From the NCBI GenBank assembly GCA_963697205.1, contig CAVONB010000011.1:1-64000 (forward strand): a DNA stretch of 64,000 nucleotides. Reading direction: 5' to 3'. Below are positions 1 to 9,228 of this stretch, one piece after another. The notes under the pieces are model-generated. The model did not search any database and was not told the origin of the DNA. It worked only from the letters and a program-made list of their open reading frames with translations. This DNA comes from CAVONB01 sp963697205 (GTDB lineage: Bacteria; Pseudomonadota; Alphaproteobacteria; Rhizobiales; Hyphomicrobiaceae). Position numbers and translations under genes: made by a program. Positions within the stretch are counted from its first letter, which is position 1, and every line of letters begins with the position of its first letter.

Positions 1-1308
1 CGCTTTGCATCCACGCTGCCGGCGTTGCTCTCCGCAGGCGATGTCGACACTTCGATCGATCGCGTGGCGCTGCACCACTACATGACATGGCACGCAGTCG
101 TCCCGGCCCCGCGAACGATCCTCACCGGTGCGAGGAAATTGCCGGCGGCCACGATCAGGGCCATCGAGCCCGACGGGAAATCCACCGATACCGTCTACTG
201 GCAGCCGCAGTTCGAGCGAAGCGCCGAGGAGGCTGCCCGGCCCTTCGAGGAATGGCGCGACCGGGTGCTGGAGGGGCTTCGGACGGCCGTGCGCCGGCGC
301 ATGGTGGCAGACGTGCCGGTCGGCGTTCTGCTCTCGGGCGGCGTGGACAGCTCCGTGATCGTCGGCCTGCTCGCCGAGGAAGGGCAGAAGGATCTGGCGA
401 CCTACTCGATCGGTTTCGAGGAGGCACATGGCGAGAAGGGCGACGAGTTCGTCTACTCGGACTTGATCGCCAATCATTACGGCACCGATCACCACAAGAT
501 CTTCATCCCGTCCTCAGAGATGCTGGAGAACCTGCCGCACGCCATCGCCGCCATGTCCGAGCCGATGGTCTCCTACGACAACATCGGCTTCTTCCTGCTG
601 TCGCGCGAGGTCGCCAAGACGATCAAGGTCGTTCAATCCGGTCAGGGGGCCGACGAAGTGTTCGGCGGCTACCACTGGTATCCGCCGATGGTGGAAACCA
701 ATGATGCGGTGTCGAGTTACGCGGATGCGTTTTTCGACCGCACGCACGACCGCTTGGCCGCGCACATCGCACCGGAGCATCACGCCGACCGCGACGAGAG
801 CCGTGCCTTCCTCGAAGCGCATTTCGCACGCGCCGGTGCAACCGGTTCCGTCGACAAGGCATTGCGCCTCGACACCAACGTGATGCTGGTCGACGATCCC
901 GTGAAGCGGGTCGACAACATGACGATGGCGTGGGGGCTGGAGGCGCGTGTGCCATTCCTCGATCATGAGCTCGTCGAGCTCGCAGGACGCATTCCCTCGC
1001 CCCACAAGCTGGCACATGGCGGCAAGGGCGTTCTCAAGGAGGCGGCGCGCCTCGTTGTCCCCTCCGCCGTGATCGACCGGCCCAAGGGCTATTTCCCTGT
1101 GCCGGCTCTGAAATACATCGAGGGGCCGTTTCTGGAGATGGCCCGCGACGCGTTGACGAACGCAGCAGCGCGCAACCGATCGCTGTTCCGCAAAGACTAT
1201 CTCGACGACTTGTTTCGTGCGCCGAAAGACCACATCACGCGACTGCGCGGTTCCGAGCTCTGGCAAGTCGCTTTGCTCGAGCTGTGGCTGCAAGCACAAG
1301 GAGCGTAG
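1..1308 (+). CDS. asnO: N-acetylglutaminylglutamine amidotransferase (5' end outside window)
   Basis: This is the C-terminal part of an asparagine-synthetase-like, glutamine-hydrolysing amidotransferase. In the NAGGN pathway this enzyme amidates N-acetylglutaminylglutamine to make a dipeptide osmolyte in the cytoplasm. The frame is open from base 1, so the N-terminal glutaminase domain lies upstream of the window. The ATP-pyrophosphatase loop SGGVDSS is at bases 334-354, and the family signature GLEARVPFLD follows near base 940. The stop at 1306-1308 lies two bases before the start of the synthetase gene, so the two are almost certainly co-transcribed. The pathway assignment rests on the two downstream genes: a lone AsnB-like protein could otherwise act in asparagine or other amide synthesis. 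Confidence 0.9.
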   Translation, partial: RFASTLPALLSAGDVDTSIDRVALHHYMTWHAVVPAPRTILTGARKLPAATIRAIEPDGKSTDTVYWQPQFERSAEEAARPFEEWRDRVLEGLRTAVRRRMVADVPVGVLLSGGVDSSVIVGLLAEEGQKDLATYSIGFEEAHGEKGDEFVYSDLIANHYGTDHHKIFIPSSEMLENLPHAIAAMSEPMVSYDNIGFFLLSREVAKTIKVVQSGQGADEVFGGYHWYPPMVETNDAVSSYADAFFDRTHDRLAAHIAPEHHADRDESRAFLEAHFARAGATGSVDKALRLDTNVMLVDDPVKRVDNMTMAWGLEARVPFLDHELVELAGRIPSPHKLAHGGKGVLKEAARLVVPSAVIDRPKGYFPVPALKYIEGPFLEMARDALTNAAARNRSLFRKDYLDDLFRAPKDHITRLRGSELWQVALLELWLQAQGA

Positions 1309-1310
1309 CT

Positions 1311-3080
1311 GTGAGCGAGACCAGGCAACCAGCGGGTGAGAGGCCGGTGCCGGCGGCCGATCGCCCCTTCGAGGGTGAAGCGGATCTGCACAGTCAGACG
1401 GGAGAGCCTGCCGAGGCGAGCATCGACTGCGGCTGGGGCAGGCTCGTGTTTGCCCAGACGTTCAATTCTGATGAGCGTCTCGCGGACCTCTTGCGCGCCG
1501 AAGGCCCCGACCGCCGCGACATCGCCTTCTACGTGCGCGATCCTCACGTGACCCTTGCGGCCGCGCCCCAGGAATTGTTTCTCGATCCCTCTCACACCTA
1601 TCGGTTGGACCTTGCTGCCTATCGTCATGCACGCAAGCGCCAGCCGGCATACTTCGTTCGCCGTCTGACGTCGCGCGAGGATGCCGAAGCCGTGAACGTG
1701 ATCTATGCGATGCGAGGCATGGTTCCCGTCGCGCCCGACTTCTTCTGGTCCAAGCGCGACGCCCGTGCGCTGGTCGTGTTTGTCGCCGAGGACAATGCGA
1801 CCGGCGAGGTGATTGGGACCGCGATGGGCGTCGATCACACGCGAGCGTTCGGCGACCGGGAGCGCGGATCATCGCTTTGGTGCCTGGCGGTATCGCCTCA
1901 GGCGCGCCACGGAGGAATCGGCGAAGCGCTGGTCCGCCGTCTCGCCGAGCACTTCAAGGCGCACGGCGCTAGCTACATGGACCTGTCCGTCCTGCATGAC
2001 AACGAGCAGGCGATCGCGCTCTACGACAAGCTGGGCTTCCACCGCGTGCAGGTATTCGCCGTCAAGCGCCGCAATCCGATCAACGAGCCCCTGTTTGCCG
2101 GACCGGCCGCTGACGAGAACCTGAACATCTATGCCAAGATCATCGTGAATGAAGCGCGGCGGCGCGGCATCTCCGTCGACGTGACGGACGCCGAAAGCGG
2201 GCTCTTCCGCCTGACCTATGGCGGCCGAACGGTACATTGCCGCGAATCCTTGAGCGAATTCACGTCTGCCGTCGCCATGTCGATCTGCGATGACAAGCGC
2301 GTGACGCGGCGGATCGTCGAGGCCGCAGGCGTTAGCGTTCCCGCGCAACTCACCGGCAGCGACGAGAACGAGCAGGCCGAGTTTCTTGCCAGGCACGGCG
2401 CAGTCGTCGTCAAGCCGGTCCGGGGCGAACAGGGGCGCGGCATCTCTGTGGGCCTGAAGACGATCGAGGACGTCAAAGCCGCACGCGAGCGTGCGAGTGC
2501 CGTCTGCCAGGACGTCCTGCTTGAGGAGTACTTCGAGGGCGAGGATCTGCGTCTGATCGTCATCGACTACAAGGTCGTTGCGGCAGCAGTGCGCCGTCCA
2601 GCCCGCATATCCGGCGACGGTCGTTCGAGCGTTCGCGAAATGATCACGGCGCAAAGTCGGCGACGCGCCGCTGCCACGGGCGGAGAAAGCCAAATCCCGC
2701 TCGATGCTGAGACCGAGCGCTGCATTCGCGATGCTGGCTACGATCTGGAATCCGTATTGCCCGAAGGGGTTCAGCTCCAGGTCCGCAAGACGGCCAACTT
2801 GCATACAGGCGGCACCATCCACGACGTGACGGGCGAGACACATCGCACGTTGCTCGATGCCGCGATTGCAGCAGCGCGCGCCATCGAGATCCCCGTCACC
2901 GGCATAGACCTCATGGTCAAGAGCCCGTCTCGACCCGACTATGTTTTCATCGAGGCCAATGAGCGCCCCGGACTGGCAAACCACGAACCGCAGCCGACCG
3001 CTGAGAGGTTCATCGATCTGCTGTTCCCGCTCTCGATTCCGCAGGCCGTCCGCACCCTGCAAAGGAGGCAAGCAACGTGA
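1311..3080 (+). CDS. ngg: N-acetylglutaminylglutamine synthetase (GNAT + ATP-grasp)
   Basis: This 589-residue protein joins a GNAT acetyltransferase domain (about residues 100-260, with the acetyl-CoA loop region QARHGGIG and the tail NEQAIALYDKLGFHR) to an ATP-grasp ligase domain (about residues 300-580, with VVVKPVRGEQGRGI and EEYFEGEDLRLIV). This two-domain layout is typical of the enzyme that acetylates and condenses glutamine to N-acetylglutaminylglutamine. I chose the GTG at 1311 because AAGGAG at 1298-1303 sits seven bases upstream. The earlier in-frame start at 1284 would lie inside asnO. The 3' end overlaps the M42-like gene by four bases (GTGA), consistent with translational coupling in a three-gene osmolyte operon. 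Confidence 0.93.
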   Translation: MSETRQPAGERPVPAADRPFEGEADLHSQTGEPAEASIDCGWGRLVFAQTFNSDERLADLLRAEGPDRRDIAFYVRDPHVTLAAAPQELFLDPSHTYRLDLAAYRHARKRQPAYFVRRLTSREDAEAVNVIYAMRGMVPVAPDFFWSKRDARALVVFVAEDNATGEVIGTAMGVDHTRAFGDRERGSSLWCLAVSPQARHGGIGEALVRRLAEHFKAHGASYMDLSVLHDNEQAIALYDKLGFHRVQVFAVKRRNPINEPLFAGPAADENLNIYAKIIVNEARRRGISVDVTDAESGLFRLTYGGRTVHCRESLSEFTSAVAMSICDDKRVTRRIVEAAGVSVPAQLTGSDENEQAEFLARHGAVVVKPVRGEQGRGISVGLKTIEDVKAARERASAVCQDVLLEEYFEGEDLRLIVIDYKVVAAAVRRPARISGDGRSSVREMITAQSRRRAAATGGESQIPLDAETERCIRDAGYDLESVLPEGVQLQVRKTANLHTGGTIHDVTGETHRTLLDAAIAAARAIEIPVTGIDLMVKSPSRPDYVFIEANERPGLANHEPQPTAERFIDLLFPLSIPQAVRTLQRRQAT

Positions 3081-4229
3081 GTGAACCAAGTCATCGGCTC
3101 GTTGTCGACACGGACTACCTGCGCACGACACTGTCGAGATCTTCTGCAAATACCGAGTCCGACAGGCTTCACCGACACCATCGTTCGCTACGTATGCCAG
3201 GAGCTGGAGCAGCTCGGCGTCGACTATGACGTGACGCGGCGCGGCGCGGTCCGCGCACGGCTGGTCGGCCGCCAGACGGCCGGTGGCCGCGCAATCGTCG
3301 CCCACCTGGATACGCTGGGCGCCCAGGTCAAGTCATTGAAGGAAAACGGCCGGCTAGAGCTGGTACCGATTGGGACCTGGTCCGCCCGTTTCGCGGAAGG
3401 CGCGCGCACGACGGTCTTCTCGGAAAAGGGCAGCTACCGGGGAACGATCCTGCCGCTCAAGGCCTCGGGCCACACGTTCGGCGACGACGTCGACACGCTG
3501 CCCATCGGCTGGGATCACGTCGAGTTGCGCGTCGACGCATCCGCCAGGAACCGGACGGATCTCGATCATCTTGGCATCGAGATCGGCGACACGGTAGCGA
3601 TCGATCCGCAGGCCGAGTTCATCGACAACGGCTTCATCGTCTCCCGCCATCTCGACAACAAGGCAGGCGTGGCGGTGATGCTTGCGGCTTTGAAAGCATT
3701 GATGCACGCGCGGCCCCCGCCCGTTACGATGTTCTGGCTGTTCACGATCGCGGAGGAGGTAGGGCACGGCGCGGCTTCGATTCTGCTGCCCGACATCGCG
3801 TCCTTGGTAGCGGTCGACAACGGAACCACGGCGCCAGGGCAGGCGTCGTCGGAGTTCGGCGTCACGATTGCCATGGCAGACCAGACCGGTCCGTTCGACT
3901 ACCACCTCACGCGCAAGCTCGTCGGCTTATGCAAAGCCCATGACATCCGCTACCAGAAGGATGTGTTCCGCTACTACCGCTCCGACAGCGCCTCCGCCAT
4001 CGAGGCCGGCGCCGACGTACGGACCGCGCTCGTCACATTTGGTGTCGACGCAAGCCACGGCTACGAGCGCATTCACATGCATGCGCTGCGCTCGCTGGCC
4101 GAGCTGATCACATGCTACGCGCAAAGCGAGGTCGAGATCGAGCGCGACAGCAAGGCCGTATCCGATCTGGAAGGTTTCACTCGGCAACCAAATGAGCCGG
4201 CGACATTGGAAACAGACGCAGAGGACTGA
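3077..4229 (+). CDS. NAGGN-associated M42-like peptidase, with apparent frameshift
   Basis: This is a zinc aminopeptidase-like protein of the osmolyte-operon M42 subgroup, and its exact substrate is not known. Metal-site motifs are visible: HLDTLG near base 3306, HLDNKAGVAV near 3649 and EEVGHG near 3750. The best start is the GTG at 3077, which overlaps the ngg stop and has AAAGGAGG at 3061-3068. That frame reads MSEPSHRLVVDTDYLRTTL and then runs into nonsense. The frame beginning at 3081 resumes with RDLLQIPSPTGFTD. Removing one base near 3134 joins them into a normal N-terminus and a protein of about 383 residues. The extra base is more likely a sequence error than a real mutation, because the rest of the gene is intact. 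Confidence 0.85.
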
Positions 4230-4296
4230 TCGACACTGGGCGTCCATCGCATCGACGCCCACTGGCCGGCACACCGACCTGCGTCCTCGTCCTCAC

Positions 4297-5004
4297 CTAA
4301 CGGTCGAGGCTCTTTGCGGCTTCGACGTATTGGTGGATGGCGCGCGCGGTGGGCGTTGAGAGCTGGCGATAGAACAGGACCGAGGTCACGACCGCGGTGG
4401 CAGCGATCGATGCCCACGGCGAAGCGAGCAGGCACACGGCGGCAACGGCGTAGTAATAGCCGCGGATGCCGAAGTTGAATGTCTTGATGCCCTCAGATAG
4501 CACCGTCGTCGTGGCTTCGACGAGTGCATCGTGCGTGGGGCAGTTCTCCGACCGGTCCGGCAGCGCCCCCAACAAGGCCAGCACGTAGACGAGCTTGCGA
4601 AGCGCGTACGTGAACGAGAAGAAGCACAGCGCGAGCACGAACGCGAGGAAGCCGATTTCCAGCGCAAACAGCTCCAGGCTCGTCTCGGTCACGAAGTGCA
4701 GCTGCGAAACCGTCTCGTGGATCTCCTTGACGCGTGCAAGCGCTGTTAGAACCGCGGCCAGGACGATCAGCGTTGCCGAGCCGAAGAATGCCGTCGAATT
4801 GATGATGTGACCGAGGAGGATGCCGTCGAACGGCTTGGCCACCCGGCGCGTGGCGTTCGAAAGCCAGTAGCGGCGCACGACGGCAAGCTGCGCGTTGAGG
4901 GAGCCGCGGCCGAAATAAGCGAGCAGGCCCGAGTAGAGGATCCAGGAGCCGAAAAGAAATACCGCTGCGAACCCGTGCGGCCAGCCGAAGTCCTGAGGTA
5001 GCAT
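4297..5004 (-). CDS. DUF599 family membrane protein
   Basis: This is a predicted integral inner-membrane protein of 235 residues with about four hydrophobic segments (near residues 8-30, 65-85, 115-140 and 185-215). The sequence resembles the DUF599 family, whose function is not established. The chosen ATG at 5004 gives an N-terminus that enters the first membrane span after about eight residues. In-frame codons further upstream translate to low-complexity, arginine- and proline-rich sequence that looks non-coding. The gene is convergent with the NAGGN operon (67 bases apart) and stands alone, so its context gives no clue to function. Confidence 0.75.
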   Translation of the reverse strand: MLPQDFGWPHGFAAVFLFGSWILYSGLLAYFGRGSLNAQLAVVRRYWLSNATRRVAKPFDGILLGHIINSTAFFGSATLIVLAAVLTALARVKEIHETVSQLHFVTETSLELFALEIGFLAFVLALCFFSFTYALRKLVYVLALLGALPDRSENCPTHDALVEATTTVLSEGIKTFNFGIRGYYYAVAAVCLLASPWASIAATAVVTSVLFYRQLSTPTARAIHQYVEAAKSLDR

Positions 5005-5457
5005 CGCTGTTTCCCGAATGAGGCTTTGAGGCTCGGTGCCTCTCGACGCGCGAAGGTAAGGAGATTCGCGGTGAGCGCCCACGCTATCAGCTCTGGCCTG
5101 CTCCGGATCCTGCGGACGGTCGGCCGTGCCCGGGTGACGCTGCCCCATGCATCACGCCTCAGACCGATCCACCGTCTGCGATGAGCCGTTCGGGTCCGAC
5201 TGGCGCCATATCGCGTCAAGGTGAATCCGTTTGCGCCGGTAGCTGAGGTCGAGGGACCGATCGTGGCCGGTCACGTCGCGCACCCGCCGCCATCGACGGT
5301 CATGCGCCGCACGTCAGTCGGAAACGCTACGTTCCCGTTGACCGCGCCTGTCGCAATGCGTCGATCAGCTGCCCACATGCTATGCTAACCGGCGGGAAAC
5401 ATCCATCAGCTACCGGAATTTGCCGGATCGATAAATTCTGGATTTGTTAGCAAAAGT
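5005..5457. other. intergenic region without a supported gene
   Basis: This 453-base stretch lies between the start of the DUF599 gene and the 3' end of the tRNA gene. It should hold the promoter of the DUF599 gene on the minus strand. The part next to the tRNA is AT-richer and contains a short T-run just 3' of the tRNA on the minus strand. I see no convincing open frame, repeat or hairpin. Confidence 0.5.
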
Positions 5458-5534
<77 letters not shown>

Positions 5535-5975
5535 TCACCAATCGGCGGCCATCATCCCCGGTGACTCGAGCGCCGCGGGATCCTGGGGGGACCCATCGGC
5601 CGAGCCGGATGACGACCGGCGCCGAAGCGCCTGCGGCCGACGCTCTCGCGCCAGCCGCGGCGCCTGTATAGCAGCTTTCGACCGCCTGTGAAGGCCTCGT
5701 GACACCGGCCCGGAAAAAAGCTGCAACCCCGCGCTTGCGAGGGCCCGCGACGCCGGCCGCGAGGCGACTGCGCCCGTGCGGTGATCTGCCGTGGGCGACA
5801 CGCCGGCACCGGTCGCTGCGCTGACGCACACCGCCTCGGACGTGTGCCGGGCGGGCATGGCAGGGCTCGGACCCGCTCCCGTTCCGAGCGCCGTCCCGTC
5901 TGAAGCTCAGTTCAAAGCCCCAAGCCCCAGCCCCAAGCCCCAGTCTCAAGCCCCAATCCCGGCCCGCCGCCGCGC
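5535..5975. other. intergenic region with CCCCAAG-type short repeats
   Basis: This 441-base stretch lies upstream of the tRNA gene and downstream of the dehydrogenase gene; both are on the minus strand. It should contain the tRNA promoter. Around 5908-5960 there is a degenerate array of CCCCAAG/CCCCAG heptamers, which is simple-sequence DNA. Open frames here on the minus strand are rich in arginine, glycine and alanine, have no recognisable features and are not called. Confidence 0.45.
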
Positions 5976-6890
5976 TCACGACTTCGACTTGTCCTTCGCC
6001 TCGCCCTCCCGGCGCACGGCCTCGATCACCGCCGCGTTGTCCCATTCGGCCTCGCCCGCGGCGATGCAGTCGTTCATGTAGGCGAGGTAGGATTTTGCCA
6101 TCGGCAGGTTCTGCCCCTTGCGCGCGCCTTCGCCCGTGATCAGCGTGAAATCCTTGTGCGACTGGCGAATGCGCCCCTGCGCCTCGAAGTCGCCGGCCAC
6201 CATCTTCACACCCTTCGTGTCCATGATCTGGGAGTAGGCGGCCGAGCCGCGCGCAGCATTGAGGAAGGCGTCGAGCGGCAGCCCCATTCGTTCAGCGAGC
6301 ACCAAACCCTCGGCCAGCGCGGCGCGATTGAGGCCGACGATGCAGTTGACGGCGAGCTTGGTGCGCCCGCCGTTGCCCACCGCGCCCATGCGATAGTAAC
6401 GCGGACAGATCGCGGCCAGCATGTCCTCGGCCGTCGCGATCAGGTCGTCGGAGCCGCCCACCAGCCCGACGGCATCGCCCTTCTCGACGGAAACCGAAGT
6501 GCCCGACAGCGGCACTTCAAGAATGTCGATCCCCTGCGGACGGACGCGGTCGGCCAGCGCCGCCACGCGGTCGGGCTCGCACGTGCTCGTGACCAGCACA
6601 AGGCGCGTCTTGCGCTCGCCGGGCGGCACCGAAAGCAGGCCTTCGGGCCCCGCGACGACGTCCTCCACTTGGGCGGTGTCGAACACCGCCAGTACCACCC
6701 GCGGCGCCGCGCGTGCGATGTCCGTCACCGACCCCGCCGCCCGGCCACCGTTCTGGACGAGCCGTTCCCGTGCTTGCGGCGCAATATCGAAGCCGATCAC
6801 ATCGAGGCCGGCGCCGATCAGGCGCTGGGACTGTGCCGTCCCCATCAGGCCGAGGCCGACCACGCCGACCGTCTTGTTGTCTACCGACAT
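5976..6890 (-). CDS. NAD(P)-dependent oxidoreductase, 3-hydroxyisobutyrate dehydrogenase family
   Basis: This is a 304-residue beta-hydroxyacid dehydrogenase. The N-terminus carries the Rossmann motif GVVGLGLMG (about residues 9-17). The family catalytic lysine lies in the NGGRTKLAVN segment (about residue 175). Members oxidise 3-hydroxyisobutyrate, tartronate semialdehyde, D-glycerate precursors or related short acids, and the substrate here is not determinable. I chose the ATG at 6890 because AAGGAA precedes it and the Rossmann fold starts directly afterwards. The gene is divergent from the FAH-family gene (169 bases between starts), suggesting a shared control region and a joint catabolic role. 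Confidence 0.87.
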   Translation of the reverse strand: MSVDNKTVGVVGLGLMGTAQSQRLIGAGLDVIGFDIAPQARERLVQNGGRAAGSVTDIARAAPRVVLAVFDTAQVEDVVAGPEGLLSVPPGERKTRLVLVTSTCEPDRVAALADRVRPQGIDILEVPLSGTSVSVEKGDAVGLVGGSDDLIATAEDMLAAICPRYYRMGAVGNGGRTKLAVNCIVGLNRAALAEGLVLAERMGLPLDAFLNAARGSAAYSQIMDTKGVKMVAGDFEAQGRIRQSHKDFTLITGEGARKGQNLPMAKSYLAYMNDCIAAGEAEWDNAAVIEAVRREGEAKDKSKS

Positions 6891-7059
6891 GCGTTTCCTT
6901 CCCTTCGTGTCCTGTTTTGCGCTGCCGCGCCGTGGCAAACGGCTGGCAACGGCTCGTGGCCGTCATTGGCGACATGGCCGGCGTGCGCTGCTGGCTGGGC
7001 CCTGCGACTTGCCGTCCGTCCGTTTCACGGATAACCAGTGGGGAAAATGGAGGAACCCC

Positions 7060-7932
7060 ATGCGACTGGCAACGCTCGAACGTAATGGCAAGGCTGTGAT
7101 TGCGGTGCGCCGCGGCGACGACTACGTCGACCTGACGGTCGCCGACCCCTCGCTGCCCAGTGACATGACCGCGCTGGTCGCTGCCCTGCCGCAGCTCCGG
7201 GCGAAGATCGAGGCCGCCGCCGAGAAGGCATCCGGCAACGCCATTGTCCCCGCGGCAGGGGCGAAATTTCTACCCGTGGTGCCCAACCCCGGCAAGATCA
7301 TCTGCCTAGGCCTCAATTACGCCGACCACGCCGCAGAGGGCGGCAACAAGGTGCCGACCTATCCCGCCATCTTCCTTCGGGGCACGACCTCGCTCACCGC
7401 CCACAACGCCCCCATCGTGCGCCCGAAGTGCTCGGTGCAACTCGACTATGAGGCTGAGCTCGCCGTCGTCATCGGCAAGACGGCCAAGCACGTCTCCAAG
7501 GACAAGGCGCTCGACTACGTCGCGGGCTACGCCTGCTTCAACGAGGGCAGCGTGCGCGAATACCAGCGCAAGACCACGCAGTGGGGCGTCGGCAAGAACT
7601 TCGACAAGACCGGCGGTTTCGGCCCAGAGCTGGTCACCGCCGACGAGGTCAAGCCCGGCGCGGCCGGTCTGCGGATTGCCTCGCGCCTTAATGGCAAGAC
7701 CATGCAGGACGGCAATACCAAGGACATGATTTTCGACGTCGCCACGACCATTTCCATACTCTCCGAGGCAATCACACTGGAGCCGGGCGACGTCATCGTC
7801 AGCGGCACGCCCGAAGGCGTGGGTCATGCGCGAAAGCCCGAGCCGGTCTGGATGAAGGCGGGTGACACCTGCGAGATCGAAATCGAGAGCATCGGTACGC
7901 TGGTCAATCCGATCGTCGACGAGCAGGCCTGA
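7060..7932 (+). CDS. fumarylacetoacetate hydrolase (FAH) family protein
   Basis: This 290-residue cytoplasmic protein belongs to the FAH family, which contains metal-dependent hydrolases, hydratases and decarboxylases acting on 2-keto or acylpyruvate compounds. The conserved core is visible: ICLGLNYADHAAE near residue 85, LDYEAELAVVIGK with the acidic metal ligands, and GDVIVSGTPEGVG near the C-terminus. The start at 7060 is preceded by GGAGGAA and begins with a family-like N-terminus. The frame stays open far upstream, but that part lies antisense to the neighbouring dehydrogenase. The neighbours suggest use in acid or aromatic-ring breakdown. A strong hairpin terminator follows. Confidence 0.9.
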   Translation: MRLATLERNGKAVIAVRRGDDYVDLTVADPSLPSDMTALVAALPQLRAKIEAAAEKASGNAIVPAAGAKFLPVVPNPGKIICLGLNYADHAAEGGNKVPTYPAIFLRGTTSLTAHNAPIVRPKCSVQLDYEAELAVVIGKTAKHVSKDKALDYVAGYACFNEGSVREYQRKTTQWGVGKNFDKTGGFGPELVTADEVKPGAAGLRIASRLNGKTMQDGNTKDMIFDVATTISILSEAITLEPGDVIVSGTPEGVGHARKPEPVWMKAGDTCEIEIESIGTLVNPIVDEQA

Positions 7933-7968
7933 CGCTGCCGCGCGGGTACGCGAAACAAACGAAGTGGC

Positions 7969-7997
7969 AAGCGCCCGGCAGCCAGCCGGGCGCTTTT
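7969..7997 (+). terminator. Rho-independent terminator after the FAH-family gene
   Basis: GCGCCCGGC at 7971-7979 pairs perfectly with GCCGGGCGC at 7985-7993 around a five-base loop, followed directly by four T residues. The position, about 40 bases after the stop codon, fits termination of the FAH transcript. Confidence 0.85.
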
Positions 7998-8286
7998 GCT
8001 TTGCGCGGTAGGGCCGTGCCGTTCGCAAAGTGCGTCGGTGGCGCGCGCTGTCGAAGCTGATAGATCAGCAGACTGATGGGTCGGCAGCCGATAGAAAGAA
8101 ACTCTTGATTACCATCAACAGGAAGAAGCGAGATTAGATCGTTGATTTAAAGCAATAAAAAACGGAATGCTTAGACGGTAAAGGTAAGCTATACTAACAA
8201 CTGAGCCAAGGGCCTGACGCGGCGGGAGCGCAGATGGTCACCAAACGTGATGTGCGGGTCGAAGAGGCTGTGGCCCACCGCCGCGG
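7998..8286. other. AT-rich intergenic region
   Basis: This stretch has an unusually AT-rich core (about 8090-8200) in an otherwise GC-rich window. It contains TA-rich stretches such as TATACTAAC near 8190 that could serve as a promoter for the small downstream genes. I see no open frame with coding character before the small gene at 8287. Confidence 0.4.
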
Positions 8287-8493
8287 GTGCCAGATTGGTG
8301 CCCTTGTCAGTCGAAGAGCGATTTCAACGCAGCCAAGGACAAGGGCTTTGTCAAGACAGAGCAGGTCGATGAGCTGATGGCGGAGGCGCTGGCGCAGATA
8401 TCCGGCCAGAAGCTGGCCGACGAAGGCGCGCTCACTGGCAACGATGCGGCGTGTCAGAAAGTCATTGCCGACTTGAAGAAGACCAAGAGCTGA
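8287..8493 (+). CDS. small hypothetical protein, possibly a gene remnant
   Basis: This is a 68-codon frame with coding-like composition from about codon 10 onward (lysine, aspartate, glutamine and alanine-rich, ending in KKTKS). It resembles the C-terminal part of a small soluble or periplasmic helical protein, but I do not recognise a family. No good ribosome-binding site precedes the listed start. The preceding bases translate to nothing recognisable in any frame, so the true 5' end may be missing or frameshifted. It lies 69 bases upstream of a small membrane-protein gene on the same strand. Confidence 0.35.
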   Translation: MPDWCPCQSKSDFNAAKDKGFVKTEQVDELMAEALAQISGQKLADEGALTGNDAACQKVIADLKKTKS

Positions 8494-8562
8494 AGGTCGG
8501 CCGTCCCGGTTGGACGGCAGTTCGCAAGTCGGGCGCAACAGGAAGGTCGGAGACGGGTCGGG

Positions 8563-8847
8563 ATGGCAAATAATGAAGTGACGCCGCGTTGGTGCCGATG
8601 GTTGGTTCGCGGCTTCCTCGCGCTCTATGCGGTGGCGCTTGCACTTTTCTTGATCGGCACGTTCGGCTGGTTCGGCAGCCCCAGCGGTCCGCTGGCTGCC
8701 GTATTCCTCGTACCGCTCGGCATCCCCTGGGTCTTTGTGCTCGAGTCCCTGAGCATGTCTGAAGGCGTTCGCTTTTGGCTGGCTCTCAGTGCGCCGTTGC
8801 TGAATCTGGCGCTGCTGGCCGGCCTTTGCCGGCTGCTGCGCCGATGA
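8563..8847 (+). CDS. small hypothetical membrane protein
   Basis: This 94-residue protein has a charged N-terminus followed by three hydrophobic segments (about residues 14-35, 41-60 and 70-90) and ends in a short arginine-rich tail. It is therefore a likely inner-membrane protein. The family is not recognised. The ATG at 8563 gives the natural N-terminus. Codon use is like that of the neighbours. There is no operon partner with a known role. Confidence 0.65.
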   Translation: MANNEVTPRWCRWLVRGFLALYAVALALFLIGTFGWFGSPSGPLAAVFLVPLGIPWVFVLESLSMSEGVRFWLALSAPLLNLALLAGLCRLLRR

Positions 8848-8976
8848 GGATCGCGCGATGGGCGCGCGCGTCGGTCCATTTCCGAAAGCAGGACGTTCAG
8901 CGGCGGAGCGCACGACCCGTATCGTGCCACCCCGCCGGCCAAGAAAAGTGTGCGGTCGCCGGCGAACGCCGCTGGC

Positions 8977-9228
8977 TTAGCGTTTGACCAGGCGAATGAC
9001 GAACAGCAGCAGGCAGGCGCCGATGACGGCATTTATGATCGCAGCCACGATGCCCCCGCCGATTACGAGTCCAATCCGCGGCAGCAGGAAACCGGCAATC
9101 GCCGCACCGACAATGCCGACGATGATGTCGCCGACCAGGCCGAAGCCGCCGCCTTTCATGATCTGCCCGGCGAGCCAGCCGGCAACGGCGCCGATGGCGA
9201 GCCAGATGATAAGCGCGACAGGATCCAT
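8977..9228 (-). CDS. GlsB/YeaQ/YmgE family stress-response membrane protein
   Basis: This is an 83-residue inner-membrane protein with the family pattern of three glycine-rich membrane helices: WLAIGAVAGWLAG, then GDIIVGIVGAAIAG, then a terminal hydrophobic helix ending in RLVKR. Members are often induced by general, envelope or salt stress, but their biochemical role is unclear; the name transglycosylase-associated protein is historical. The ATG at 9228 has GGGGAGG about six to twelve bases upstream on the minus strand. A longer frame upstream lacks a comparable site. Confidence 0.9.
   Translation of the reverse strand: MDPVALIIWLAIGAVAGWLAGQIMKGGGFGLVGDIIVGIVGAAIAGFLLPRIGLVIGGGIVAAIINAVIGACLLLFVIRLVKR

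Noticed and set aside
6421..7059. Long N-terminal extension of the FAH-family protein
   Set aside because: It lies antisense to the dehydrogenase gene, and the ATG at 7060 has a strong site and the family N-terminus.
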